Positions 24,440 to 36,494 of a stretch of 64,000 nt of DNA are shown here, piece after piece (positions within the stretch are counted from its first letter, which is position 1; each line of letters begins with the position of its first letter). Both the position numbers and the translations under genes were made by a program. The notes under the pieces are model-generated. The model ran no database searches. It saw nothing but the letters and a program-made list of their open reading frames with translations, and was not told the origin of the DNA. The stretch lies in NCBI GenBank assembly GCA_013398015.1, contig VZRR01011376.1:419133-483132 (forward strand), read 5' to 3'. The stretch is from Oreocharis arfaki (Eukaryota; Chordata; Aves; Passeriformes; Paramythiidae).

Positions 24440-24640
24440 GAATGGTGAAGATTCTTGACTTTTTTTTTCCCAAGTAGTCTAATTTAATTTTCAGAGGCAG
24501 CTGAAACTGTTAATAATTACAAATCACAAAGCATTTGGTGACCTGAGCAACCTGAGCAAATTAGTCTGCATGAGAAATGCAAATATGTTCCTTTTAATTA
24601 AACACATTTTAGAAAGTTGAAGATCTGAAAAAAAATCGAT
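24440..24640. promoter_or_regulatory. candidate conserved non-coding element
   Basis: A cluster of AT-rich homeodomain cores (TAATTT, TAATAATTAC, TTAATTAAAC) and a perfect octamer ATGCAAAT occurs within about 200 bp and is free of repeats. The composition resembles vertebrate conserved enhancers. This is only a pattern judgement. Confidence 0.25.
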
Positions 24641-27616
24641 CATGCATTGTGTCCCACTTTTAATGCCCTAGAAAACTCCTTTTCACATTCCCTTTTTTGC
24701 TGCTTCACGTGTTTAATTGTAGTGTTTTAGATGTTTACATGTTTAATGTAATGTTCCAAGAAAAACTTCAAAAATATTTTTTCAATGTTAAGTGAAGCCA
24801 GTTGAACTTTACCATATGCTCAGGTTTTTTTGTTGGTAGGGGTGCTTTATTTGGCTCAGACATCAGCATTGCATTTAAGTGATCATTTATTCCTAAAGGA
24901 AGAGATATCACCTTTTAAATGACCTATTGGAACTTTTAAAGGTCAAACCTGATTTCTTGCCTCTTAATTATGGTGTTTTTGTCCTAGAGATGATTTCTGC
25001 TAGGCTGCTTTAAAGATGTTTTAGAGACACTTGGCTTCCACTATGAGAATAATAGTGTCTTTTTTGGCAAGAGAGCTGGGCAAAGAAGGATCTTGGAATA
25101 TTGCAGAAAAGTTAGTATGTTGAAATAGCAAAACTCCTCACCTCCTTGTGCCAATGGATGAAGCTATGAATATTTGGTATCAGTGAAAACTATGACAGCA
25201 TTTCACTTTTAAGAAGGAGAACAGTGGTGGCTTGAGAAGGAAGGAGAAGGGCATGTGAGGTCGGGGCGCCTCTGCAGCCTGTAGCAAAAGCTGAGTAAAG
25301 CATCTCATTTCTTTGGAGTTGTAGGACTTACTCTTGGAGGATTTTTGTCCCAACATGAAGACTGCAGTGTAAACTTGGCTGCTTAGACATGCAGTCATTG
25401 CCTCAAAGCACTCTCCTCTGCATCCACAGACTGCCCTACTGAGTAGTGATTCCTTGCTTTTCTGCAGTCTGCAGGAGTCAGGAATCGGCACTGTGTAGAA
25501 GAAGGAGGAGGAAATATGACTTCTGTCCTGTCCATTTCCCTCTGAATTGCTGGCATGGAGAAGCTATCCAGGTAGCATTGCCTAAGTGCTGGGTAGTGAA
25601 ATGGAGAGAGGCCAGAGTGAAGAGGATGGAATTGAATGCAGCACTTGTACCCTGTGATGATGCCATTATTACCTGATGATATTTAGAATTGAAACATTTT
25701 CATGTTACTGTTGATCATAATTTGTTCAAGCTCATAGCTTTATTTTCTCCTTGCTCTAATTAATGAAGACTGACCTTCCATTGTCACAGATGCCTGTATA
25801 CAAATTATTGGGATATTGTGTTTAACCTTGGAGTTGAGGCTGGGAAGCACAATCGATAGCTGGGTTGTGACTGGCAAAGCAATGTTACAATATTTAGAAC
25901 ATTAGTAACAATATACCTGAACATACTTCTACAATCAAACCAAAATGATATTTAGTTGGCTAAAAAAGTGGTTAGGTTGGTGTGTGTCGTTACATTTCTA
26001 TATCTGCTGTTTGCTTCCTGGACGTGAGTTTCATGTCTGATGAAGCTTGCTGTGAAAGTGATTGCTGAAAGTGATTGTTGCTTTGCAAGGTATTATCAGT
26101 CTAAATTGTAGGGTTGGTTTCATACTTCAAGGTTCTTCCTCTTATGTGTTTGCAAATTTTGATGTTTTAGGAGAATGAATAGTATTTCCGATTGATGAGA
26201 ACTGAAATGGTAATATGGCCATAGAAATAATCTCCAGACAACTCAGAAAGTAAACATGAAATCAACTGGGAAGAGCTGTGGCTCAGTCTGTGGACCTAAT
26301 CACTGGCCCCCCTGAATGTCTGCTGTACACCAAAGGAAGTATCTTGATTGCTGCTTTTTGCTTGGTGAGCTTTCGGTCTGAGGTGAACCGAGCTGAAGCC
26401 AGATTTCACTTCTGTTTATTCTTCCTCTATCAAATATGAAATCACTTTCTGTGATGAATTTATGCTAGATGTAAGTGCATTATAATGGCATAAAATGACA
26501 TCTATTATATATACTACATATCCAGACTGGTGAATGTAGAACAAATAGTACCATGAGTTGAAACACACAGGGTAGAACCTTTGCATTAGCATCCTGTAGC
26601 ACTGTCAGATGACAAGATGCTGCATAGGAGTGTGAAAGAGCTGTGAACATTGCTATGAGTTCGTGACTGTAAATTTCAGTTATCTCTGACACATAAAAGC
26701 CATTTACTCCTGTTTTTGGAGTCCCTATTGTGGCTTTTTCTGCCTTTAGAGAACTCCCTGAAATCTCTCGTGGCTTAGACTAATAAACTTGGTTTTCACA
26801 TTTTGCAACCAGTTTTGTTTCTTACTAGCTAAACTTATTCCTAGATGCTCTCCCCATCTGAAAGTTACTCAGAACTTGTTCCCTTGTTATTTGTAGTCAG
26901 GAAATAGATGTTATCAATTAAAAACTAGTTGTTCTTGGCCAGTAACAGTGGGCTCTCTGCTCTGTGCCTATATTGGTCTTTGGTTTTTTTTTTGTCGAAT
27001 CTCCAAGTATTTTGGTTTCCTGTGACTCCCTGAGTCTTGCCTTCATCTTCTTTTCTTTGTTGAGGTGAATAGCCAGGTGCATTCTTCTTTTCTATAGCAT
27101 TTTTTTTCAACATTCTTAGATTTAGTTTTAGTTCTTATTTCATTAGTTTTATCCTGAAAATCTAACCAATTTGCAGAGAAAGTCGGATCAATGCTTGTTT
27201 TCTGAATTATCTTCCTTGCTTTCTCTCATCTTAGTCCATTCTCTTACTTTACCATTGGAAGCTGCACAAATTTCATTTGGCATACAGACTCATTGAGATA
27301 GTGAAATCTGATTTCACTCTGCTTCCTTATTAAATAAGTAGTACTGTCCTTCCCCACTGTGGAACATTTTTCAGTCTGGGTGTATTCCTGCTGCCCTCCT
27401 GCCTTCACTATTAGGACCTCTTTATTCATTTGCCCCTATCTCTCTCTCTTCTGTTATCCACAGGCCAATGGCTAAATATCTTTCTTCTTATACAAGACAA
27501 GCCTTTATACTGGACATGTCGTGCTAGACACCTGATAGCCTTGCATAAAATTTTGGTTCCCAGTCTAGTGCAACAAAGCTCTGCTTTCTTTAATACCAGT
27601 TTATTTTCCTCCTCCC

Positions 27617-27731
27617 GTCTGTCTCCATTCTCTTGCAAAAAATCAAGTTTAAACCACTGCTATATTAGGGGGAAAATAATTCTTTCATGGTAAGCATTTT
27701 ATCTGTCACATACCTGATCAGGCTTCACTGT
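27617..27731 (+). repeat. 115-bp direct repeat, copy 1
   Basis: Identical over 115 bases to 27882-27996, with an offset of 265 bp. The repeated unit begins GTCTGTCTCCATTCTCTTGC and ends GGCTTCACTGT. Confidence 0.95.
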
Positions 27732-27880
27732 GTGGATGCTGAAAAGCTGCTGGCAGAGAAAAATCCACCATTTTGCAAGTATTCTGTTAAGTCCTTGGTT
27801 TCAACACAGCAAGCAAGATGGTTTTCTAAACACCTTGCAGGTGTGTCCTATTAGGAGCCAAACAGGTGGTGTGGGGTCTG

Positions 27881-27996
27881 NGTCTGTCTCCATTCTCTTG
27901 CAAAAAATCAAGTTTAAACCACTGCTATATTAGGGGGAAAATAATTCTTTCATGGTAAGCATTTTATCTGTCACATACCTGATCAGGCTTCACTGT
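27881..27996 (+). repeat. single N plus 115-bp direct repeat, copy 2
   Basis: The N at 27881 immediately precedes a perfect second copy of 27617-27731. A zero-divergence repeat starting exactly at an N is best explained by two overlapping contigs joined without merging the overlap, not by a natural duplication. Confidence 0.9.
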
Positions 27997-30600
27997 CTGC
28001 TTCTTGTATGTGAAGTAAAACCTAGTGACAAAGCCAAATGCATATAATCCTTGTGTTAAGAAGTTCTTTAACTAGAGAGTGATACTGTGCACAGTACCAA
28101 AATTCAGACATTTTGAAAAGAGAGTACACAAAAATAGTTTTCTTTTCCTACACGTCTTGCATTTTTTTCCTTCTTCTTGTTTTACCTCACTGCCTGGACA
28201 TTTCAGGCTATGAGGTCAAGGTTACTTAGATTTCCTTGCTTGCAAAGTGGCTTGATATTATAGTATAATTTGAGAAGGATGCATTTTTTGCTCGCTGACT
28301 CTCAAATATGGAAAGCTGAGGCAAGTATTATGATACAGGGTTTTTGTGACACTTTTCTTGACTGTCTAAACTATTCTGACCAACTATTTTGAACTGCTAA
28401 ATCTATCTAGTTTAGATACACTGTTTTAAAAAAATAAATAGCTTGTAATGATTTTAAAGATAATACAGCCAAGGGTTTGGTGCTTTTAAAAAAATAAATA
28501 TGATTTATTTTCTCAGCCAACTCATCTATACTTTGGAGTTTAAGGAAGTTTCTTTTGATATTGGAGAAATTGTATAGTAGTTGAATGTCTGGTAAAAATC
28601 TTGTAGGCTGAAGTAAAACAATCTTTGTGATAAGGAGTGCATTCTAGGAAGGACTTGAGTTTATAGTGTGGTTTGAAAAAAAACTCAGCAACTCAGCAAA
28701 CCCACATCCCTATTTTGTGGTTCTATTACTTTTTTGTTGTGTTTGTTAAATGGGACTATTTAGCCAGCATAGACACCTGCTTATTTCCTTTCTGTTATTT
28801 TTAGTCCTTTGAGTTTCTGGAGAATATAATTTAAAAAATAAAGCTCTCATTTCAGCCTGAATGCTATGTAGAGTTTAAAAGAATGAAAACTCCATTCGTT
28901 TCCTATGAGAGAATGACTGTATTTATTGTGTGTACTTGGATATAAATGGATGTAGATTGGTTCAGTTTGTGATGCACAATCAGCAAATTGATTCTGGCTG
29001 ATTTAAACCTTTAGAAAAACAAAGCAACCTTGGGGGAAAAAAGATGGTTTATTACATTGTCTGTGGATATAAGGCAGGGAATTCATGAATGATAGAGGCA
29101 ACTTCAAAATGAAAGGTGGGGGAAGGAAAGAAAAATGATGAACGAAGCCTGTTAAACTGCTGAGCTCTCTTTTTCTCCAGTGCATTCAGCTCAGTGAATT
29201 AATGAGATTAAGTCACATCAACTCTGATTGCTGGAGGGAATGAGCAAAGTGGGCAATTTCAGTAGTAGCTTGCATAGGCAAGTTTGCCACTTGCAGGCTA
29301 CCTATGATGGCATGCTGCTAACATTTGAAGCTGTTTCCTGACTTGATAGCTGCCACAGTTTTTATTATTTTTGTGGTATGTGTAAGCTTATCTTGCAGTC
29401 TAAAAAGTGTGTTTTAGAAAAATTGTTTCTTAGTGAGAGAAAACACCTGCGAGAACTGACAGAAACCTACAGAAGTCAGCCTGTGTTCTTTATTTTTGGC
29501 ATTTGCCTATTTAACAGGAGCTTCTAGAAATTCTGTCTCTATGTATAGAGGATGAGATCAGATACAATAAGGGACAACTTTTACTTTTCGAAATTTCTCA
29601 GTTGCTCCCTCATCTCTTCTTATGAAAACTTCAAGATATCTTCCCTCAAAACCATTTCAACAGCTTGCAAGAACCACCCCCTGCTAACTGTGACCAGTGT
29701 GAAGGTTTCTGGATTTTGGTTGTTTTCTCTTTGTTTTCTTCTGCTGCATTGTTTTTATTTATCAGCTCAGTTCTTTGCCACACAAATTATTCCTCCAGCT
29801 AGTTCTTGGTGTCTCCCATTAATTGTGTTATGAGGTCTTTTGACAGTTAATCTGTTCTGTTCTGTAACCATGGCATTCTCATCCATGGTGCTCTTTCCTC
29901 CCTCCCTTTGTAGAGGACTCTGTTCTCTAGTCCTTTCATGCCAAAGGATTCTAAATCAATGTCTTCCTCCTAACTAATCCTTAATAAGTGGCTTATTCTA
30001 TTTTGATCTGAGCAAGTACTGTCCTATCAATCAGGCCTTCCTGGGAGATTTTCTTGAGGAATGAAGGGGAAGAGCCTGTTCCTTGGTTTATTGGAGTTTT
30101 TTGTTGGTTTAGTCACAAAAAAAATACTATGGGTATTTTTTTTTAACCTGAGTCTACTGTCAGATTGAATTAAGCTAATAGCTTTGTCTAAAAGCATTGT
30201 AGCTAAAATATGAAACCACAATCACTGTGTTTTCCTTCCTTACTTTGTATGAAGTTGCTCAGTAATTGGACACTCCGATGTGAAGTATGTGGCATCTGAA
30301 GATGTAGATATTAACCTATAAACTGCCCATCTTTGCCTCTGGGGAGAGTGTTGTAAATACCAAGTGATGAGAGATGCTGAGAGCAATACACCTTTATTTT
30401 AATTATTTTATCTGAAGCAGAGACAAAATGTCCGATTTTGTGAACTCAGGGTTTGTTCTGTGTCAATAATAATATTTTTACACAAAATGGAAAAGCATCC
30501 CCAAGAGCTGTTTGGAAATTGGGAGACTAGGATTCAGAACCGTGCTTGAGTCAACGATGTTGGTATGATGAGATCCAAATTTGACTCAAACCTCCATCTT

Positions 30601-30658
30601 TTGTTTTTTTCTTCCTTTTCTTTTTTTTTCTTTTCTTTCTTTTTTTTTTTTTTTCCCC
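30601..30658. repeat. polypyrimidine (T/C) tract
   Basis: About 58 bases of almost pure T and C, long enough to be polymorphic in length. Confidence 0.85.
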
Positions 30659-31142
30659 TGGAGATTAGTTCTATTCCTCCATGCTTGATTGATTTCTCCA
30701 GCTTGTAACTTGTTGTAAGATCAGGACTTATTAATCACAGGTCTTCCAGGCAGTTTTAAAGGAACATGGTGTGCTATGTTTCATTTCTGTAAACACACTC
30801 ACTTTTTGATGAAATGGTGGCGTACAGCCGGTTGTGGTAACTCTTTTAGGCAGAAAAAAAATGTCCTAGTAGTGTCAGCCAGCTACCGTAGCCTCTCTCT
30901 TTGCCTGAGAAAGCCTGCCCTCTTTTGGGTAAAGTTAGAACTGGATGAATTGTCAGGACTGCCGTGTAACTGCTTGAGGTTGTTCTGCGGTTGAATTTCC
31001 ATGGGTAGCTTTGTAGGGCCACTATGTTGATATCAAATTCTATATAGCTGTGGATATTCTGTTACAATGGCAATAAGGGATAAAACTTGCTGCATTAAGG
31101 TTTCAAATATATGCAAATTGTACTGTTTTTCTCTTTGGGGGT

Positions 31143-31178
31143 GTACATATATATATATATAATATGTGTATATATATT
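31143..31178. repeat. TA-rich microsatellite
   Basis: Two blocks of alternating T and A interrupted by AATATGTG. Confidence 0.85.
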
Positions 31179-34100
31179 ACTTAAAAAAAAGATTATAGAC
31201 ATATGGTCTTTCCTTGTTTCTAATAATTTTTCGTTCCTGTGAAACTGTCTGTCCATGACTAATTTTTTTTCTGTCAGATCAGAATTCTTTTTATTAATTC
31301 CAGATTTCTTTCAGTTACCCCCTTCTTTTATGTTTTAGAGATCATCTTTTTGTTGTTTTTTAACTCCGATAGCTTTGATCATCAGCATCATTAATTGACA
31401 AAGGTAATTAACATTACAATAGGGTTGGAAGGTAGGTAACAAACCAAATTCCGAGAGCTGAAAAAAAAAGCCATAAAGAAAGTGGTGAAGTTTCTAAGTC
31501 AGTGCTGGGTTCAGTTCTAAAAAATATGTACTACAACCTGTAATCATCGCAATGACATTTGAAGACCTACATTAAATAGATTGATTGCAATTCACTCCTG
31601 AAGGAGCAGATGTTCAGATCTCATCAGAAAGGCCAAAGACTGGGCCTGGAATCACTAGGTACCTGCTCAGAGCCTGGCAGTGAAGCTCTTGTGGTTCGGT
31701 AGGGTCACAAATATGTGAGTTCAATTAAAGCAGGCGGATTGGCTCTGCACTTAACCGGCTAGCGAAGAAAATCCGGGTCTTATCCTTTAAGGTAGCACAG
31801 TATTAACTCATGTCAGTGTTTAGAGCCTAGTCAACTAGCACGTTTCCATTATTTTAATAGATTTGAATGTGATTGTTTATAATGCTCTAAAGCTTTAGAA
31901 ACTTGGTCATGGAACAAGATCATGCTGTGCTAAGAGCTTGCACAGCATGTCTTTACTCCAAGGAACATTTAGTCTAAGCATAAGACAAGATAAATTGATG
32001 GATTGAATTGATAGGCAGCATACTGACATAATGCTACAGCACTGGCCAGCAGGACAGAGAGCAAAACTTCTGATCATGTCCAGATAGGTTGTTGTACACA
32101 TCCTGACATAAGATTTTTACTTAAAAATGCCACGTGCATATGACGTTATTGGAATACCTGAGTTGTACTGACAGTGCAAGCTAGACACAGAAACTGTAGT
32201 CACCACCTTGCTCAATCATGTGTATTTTATTGCCTCTTTAGATAAAGCTGCCCCTTGGCAGCCTTTCCCCATCATCTTTGTTTTATTAATGAGTAGTTTT
32301 CCCTTGCATTTTGAAAAGGCCATTCCTCTTCTGGCAGACCATGCTTTCTGGGGAGGCTAATGCTGGTTGTATATGAGATAAGTGATGACTTTCAACATGG
32401 GAAAGATGTGTAAGTAATTTATAAATTAATGCCTTTTATAGGCCATTGAACAAACACACCCAGCTACAAGAGAATGAGACTATCCTGTTACATATTTTTG
32501 AAAGAAATTATTTTCTTTCTACTTGCATTTATGGAAGTAGTCCAGCCCAGGGTCTCTTTCACCACAAAGTGGTGGCAAAAAGAAATTCTCTTGGGTGGTT
32601 TCTGATCTTCTCTTCTGTTTAACCTCACTAGGGTTTAGAGCTTCTATTTCATTTAGAGAGTGGACATGCTGGTGAAGTTGAAAAAATTGTGGTGTGCTTC
32701 AGTATAGCAAGTCTGTAGTTGTGAGATACATCACTGAGATGTTTAAGTTATCCCTCTGGTTCTGAGGATGAGATTAAAAACTATGTGGAATATAGTTTCT
32801 TTTGATGTTACTGGAGAAATACCTATTAACTTCAGTGAGACCAAGTAATTGCTCTGTTTCAGAACTGCATTTATGTTAATAAAATTTGATTACTTTCAAA
32901 GAAAATATATAAACCTTGCATATTAGTATAGGATTTTGTATTTTACTTGTAAAATAATCTGAGTGGTTAAAACAAAGTTAAAGCAAAGGCAAAACTGGAG
33001 GCAGCACAGCCAAAATCTAATGCAGCTGGGGGTGCTTCTGCCCTTAGTTTTAAGGACATTCTCAGAAAATAAACACTTGGAAAATGTTGCAGCCTAAGTT
33101 AGTCAGCTTTGTTGGAGAGCTTTCCAAAGACACATAACTGCTACCAAAATCTATTTGCAGAATACCTTATAGAAAGTAGACAGTTTGAAGTCATCTTTTG
33201 AACAACTTTGTACAGGTAGTCCAAGAATTACAGTACAAAAGAGTTTCATTTTGCGTGGGTTTCTTTTCTCCTTTACATTAGCAACAAAAAGAGGCAGAGT
33301 AAGAAAACAAATATTTGGTCTTATTGGAAACTTGCTAATGTTTGATTTTTATGTCCTTTAACACAATTACTATGTTAAGTGTTGGCTGGCTGAACAAGTG
33401 GAAAGAGTATGTGTAGTATCAATATTTTTAAGGATTTTCCTCCTATCCATCTTTAAGGGTAAAATTATATTTGAATTGTATTTTGTGCAGTTCCCATTTT
33501 ACTCCGAAAAAGAAATTTAGACACCAGCCTAAATAAGATTTTGGGGTTTTTTTGGTGCTATGCAACCACCAAGGGTGTCTCTTGTGTTCTTAGCAGATCT
33601 TGGGAGGCATTTCCCTTGTCTTCTAGTGCACCTGTCAAATCACTGAGCTCTGAATACTGCAGTGCTGCTCATCTGGGATGTCTGTGTGAAAGCTAGGGAA
33701 ATTAGAGACTAAGATCCTTATTGTTGGTTCCCATTTCTCAACAGTGGACTGGGCTGAATCAGAGAATCTGTTGGTAGATTAGTATTTTGATTCTGACTTT
33801 ATTAGCCTCACCAAGATGCTATTGTATGTCAAGTGAATTTTAGTGGGAAATGGGTCTTTTCTCAGTTCTCTGTTTATTCTTTTGTTTAATAAGTTCCTCT
33901 GTCAACTACTTTCAACATTCATGCTTCTTCACTTTATGCTCGTGCTGTTGAATTCTTTCCCTTGTTCTCTCCCACCTCAAAACTCCGGAGTTCTCTCTTT
34001 TCCACACCATTTGTTTTCACATTTCCTTTTCCTTGTGACATGCTAAATTGTTCTCCTTTATCAGAGTTGAGACACACAATGTCTGTCTGCTACAGAGCTC

Positions 34101-35266
34101 CTTTTCTTTGCTTCCAGTGTATCTCATTGAACAGAGTTGATGGCTCTTACTGTGTAATTTCCCCTTGTACTTCTACTGTCTCTGAAAAACATTCCTATTT
34201 GTGATGGAGGTCATCTTTCTTTACTCTGCTGTTTTGTCTAGGACCATTACCAAACTTATGTCTTCCTTTCCCTCAGCTCTCCAAGAAGTCCAGATCAGCT
34301 CTGTCTTTTTTCCTTCATTTTGTTGTGGCCACTGTGACTCCCTATCATTCCCTGAGCTGATTTACCACATCTGCTGTTAAAGTATCTGGAGGTGTCTGTG
34401 AAGTTTGGAAGAGTAGTTAAAAGTGATTGCAGTAAGTAGTTGATAATAACAAACTTCCTGCAGGGTAGTGTTGGTTTGAGGCTCTCTGAGATGTGAGAAA
34501 GGTAGAATAAGTAAGGGTGAAGATGACCTAGTATTCATGGAAACCTCTCTGCTTGAATTGTGTGATTTACCAGCACACACTCCACAAGGTGCAGTGCACA
34601 GTAGAGGATTCTTTCGCAGGATCATTCTTGTCATAAGAGTTACTGTTTCCAGAAAAGACACTTTCAAATGGGAATATACCAAAGCTTAACCTCTTAAGTT
34701 CTTGTGTTCTTGTGAATGTTGAGTTCTGGGAATTTCAACCCCCTTGCAAAAGCAAAGTATTCTTGTCTGCATGTGATGGGGAAGTAAGACTGACAGACCT
34801 GATCTTTTTCTTTTATTGTGGCCAATGCAAAGCCTTCACAAATTAGGCAGTTGCCCAGGACATAGCAAAACAGTCCTGAGAGTGTCTTGAAGTGTCCTCA
34901 GGGTTTCTTCCTATCTGCCTGAAACAGACTTGCTCTCTGCTCTCTCTGTTCCACTGCTCGGGGAAGTCTGCAGTGCCAACAGGGCACAAGCTCTCCCTAG
35001 TTTTCACTGAAAAAAATACATGAGGTGTCCAGCATAAGACAGATGAAGAGGCAGATTCTCTGTTGCTGTTGGTAAAGAAATATGAAGGAGACGACACAGT
35101 TTCCCCACCAACTCCCCCTTTCCTGCCTTCCCTCTCCCATTAGCCCACATTCTCTTCCTGCCCAGCCCTCCAGTGATGCCTAATCTCATTTACAGGGGCT
35201 GCTGCCAGATCTGCTGGCGGCTGCAGTTTCTTGGCCGCCGTTTTCGGTGAGAGAGCCGAGAGCGCT

Positions 35267-35314
35267 GAAGAAGAGGAGGAGAAGGAAGGAGGAGGAGGAG
35301 GAGGAGAAGGAAGG
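35267..35314 (+). repeat. 48-base pure purine GA/GGA tract in promoter
   Basis: An uninterrupted run of A and G, mostly GGA units, upstream of the E-box/CRE-like sites. Such tracts can form triplex (H-DNA) or GAGA-type binding regions. Confidence 0.85.
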
Positions 35315-35439
35315 CTGCTGCTGTGTGGCGGAGCGGCGGCAGCGGCAGCACCTTTGACGTGCCCGTCCCCCACGTGACGGCCGCTCCATTGCGGGGAGGG
35401 AGCTGAGCTGCCGCCGCTCCGGCAGAGCACGGGAGAGCC

Positions 35440-35636
35440 GCAGCCTCGGCGGCGGCGGCGGCGGCAGCAGCAGCAGCAGCGCCTCCGCCCGCAGTGCGTG
35501 TGTGTGCGTGTGTGTGATGAGCGATCGCCGCGTCCCTCCGCCCGCTGCCGGCTGACACCCACCGCGCCGGGCGCGCCAGGAGCAGCAGGAGGAGGCGAGG
35601 AGCCGCGGCCAGCGCGCAGTGACCTTGGCCCAGGAG
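35440..35636 (+). other. RGS7: RGS7 non-coding exon 1 (start uncertain)
   Basis: The 3' boundary is inferred from a donor GAG/GTAACC at 35636/35637. Spliced to the acceptor at 36494, it puts an in-frame TGA (35620-35622) upstream of the coding ATG with no intervening ATG in that frame, which supports the proposed start. The transcription start is not defined by the sequence; 35440 is a placeholder within the CpG island. Confidence 0.45.
35447..35479 (+). repeat. (CGG)6(CAG)5 trinucleotide run in probable 5' UTR
   Basis: Six CGG units followed directly by five CAG units, lying upstream of the presumed exon 1 donor and therefore probably in the RGS7 leader. Confidence 0.85.
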
Positions 35637-35740
35637 GTAACCGAGCGGGCGGGCTCCGCGCCCCCCTGCGCCCCCGCCCCGCACCTCCCGCGGCGGAGCC
35701 GAGGCCCCGCTCCCGCCAGGCTCCCCGGGCGGCGCCGCTG

Positions 35741-35821
35741 NNNNNNNNNNNNNNNNNNNNNNNNNNNNNNNNNNNNNNNNNNNNNNNNNNNNNNNNNNNN
35801 NNNNNNNNNNNNNNNNNNNNN
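35741..35821. other. assembly gap (81 N)
   Basis: 81 consecutive Ns inside the RGS7 CpG island, just after the presumed exon 1 donor. Both flanks are extremely GC-rich. Confidence 0.99.
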
Positions 35822-35841
35822 GTGCAGCTCCCGTGTGACCC

Positions 35842-35866
35842 GGGGGAGGGCGGGGAGGAGACGGGG
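35842..35866 (+). promoter_or_regulatory. G-quadruplex motif
   Basis: Four runs of three or more G (GGGGG, GGG, GGGG, GGGG) with short loops within 25 bases, on the non-template strand at the start of RGS7 intron 1, next to the assembly gap. Confidence 0.6.
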
Positions 35867-36494
35867 CTGGCAGGGAGCCGGTGTTCGGCTGTAAAGTGCG
35901 ATGAAAGTAGGTGAAAGCAACCGGAACTGTGTTCTGGCTTGTCTCTTCATTTTCCCTCGTCACCTCCTCCCCTGCCCCGGCGTATGTACGAGCACAGATG
36001 TGCTGGTGAATTACAGGGAAGTTCAAAGCGTCCGGTTCGCTTTTTGTGCGTCTGAATTCTGTGAAAGTTGCTACGACCCGAGCCGTGAGCAGAGGGCACT
36101 GCTGAACACACGTCACGGGCCGAGCCAGTCCTCCCAAAACTGACCTGGAAGGTGCAGAGCGTCCCTTGGTGAAGCCCGTGCAGAGGAGGAAGGAGCGCTC
36201 TGTGAGGAGGCGTCTGTGTGATGTGGTGGTTAGCCGTGTGTCGGGGAGCTGCTCCGAGTGACAATTCATTAATGTCTAAATTAGATCAACACGTTACATC
36301 CATTATTTACCGGCAAAAGAGAGTAATGACAGTAAATGGTGAATTAGCAGCTTTGCTCCAATGTAAATATCTGTTGGAGTAAGAGCATACACTGATTTTG
36401 ATAACATGTTGGTAGAAAGTCAGGTCCATTAATCATCAGGGAAGCAAGGAGACCTGAGGCGATGCCCTATTGAAACCACTTTTACCTTTTACAG

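Larger units (their letters stand above)
17566..35160. other. intergenic DNA upstream of RGS7
   Basis: About 17.6 kb of AT-rich sequence without a supportable gene. It includes an exact 115-bp duplication beside a single N (27617-27996), a polypyrimidine tract (30601-30658), a TA-rich microsatellite (31143-31178), a small tandem duplication of an AATTAAGCCAAATAT unit near 18026-18056, and a conserved-element-like stretch at 24440-24640. All open frames here are short and lack protein-like composition. Confidence 0.5.
35190..35900 (+). promoter_or_regulatory. CpG island, RGS7 promoter and 5' end
   Basis: A sharp rise in GC and CpG in otherwise AT-rich DNA, about 0.6-1.3 kb upstream of the first RGS7 coding exon. 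It contains a 48-base pure purine tract (35267-35314), TGACGTG at 35355-35361, an E-box CACGTG joined to TGACG at 35371-35379, GC boxes, and a (CGG)6(CAG)5 run. No TATA box is seen. The island is broken by an 81-base gap. CRE/E-box-like sites would fit activity-dependent neuronal expression, but that is inference. Confidence 0.75.
35637..36494 (+). other. RGS7: RGS7 intron 1
   Basis: Runs from the inferred donor GTAACC to the acceptor TTTTACAG. The left part is CpG island with the gap; the right part (36250-36450) is AT-rich and dense in TAAT cores and could hold a regulatory element. Minus-strand open frames across the gap are artefacts of GC richness and Ns. Confidence 0.5.

Noticed and set aside
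26270..26410. tRNA-like start (a GCTCAGT-type string) in intergenic DNA
   Set aside because: No complete cloverleaf or T-arm could be matched.
35190..36269. Large minus-strand open frames across the RGS7 CpG island (up to 359 codons)
   Set aside because: They run through 81 Ns and GC-rich low-complexity sequence, giving poly-Ala/Arg/Ser products. The island is explained by the plus-strand RGS7 promoter.
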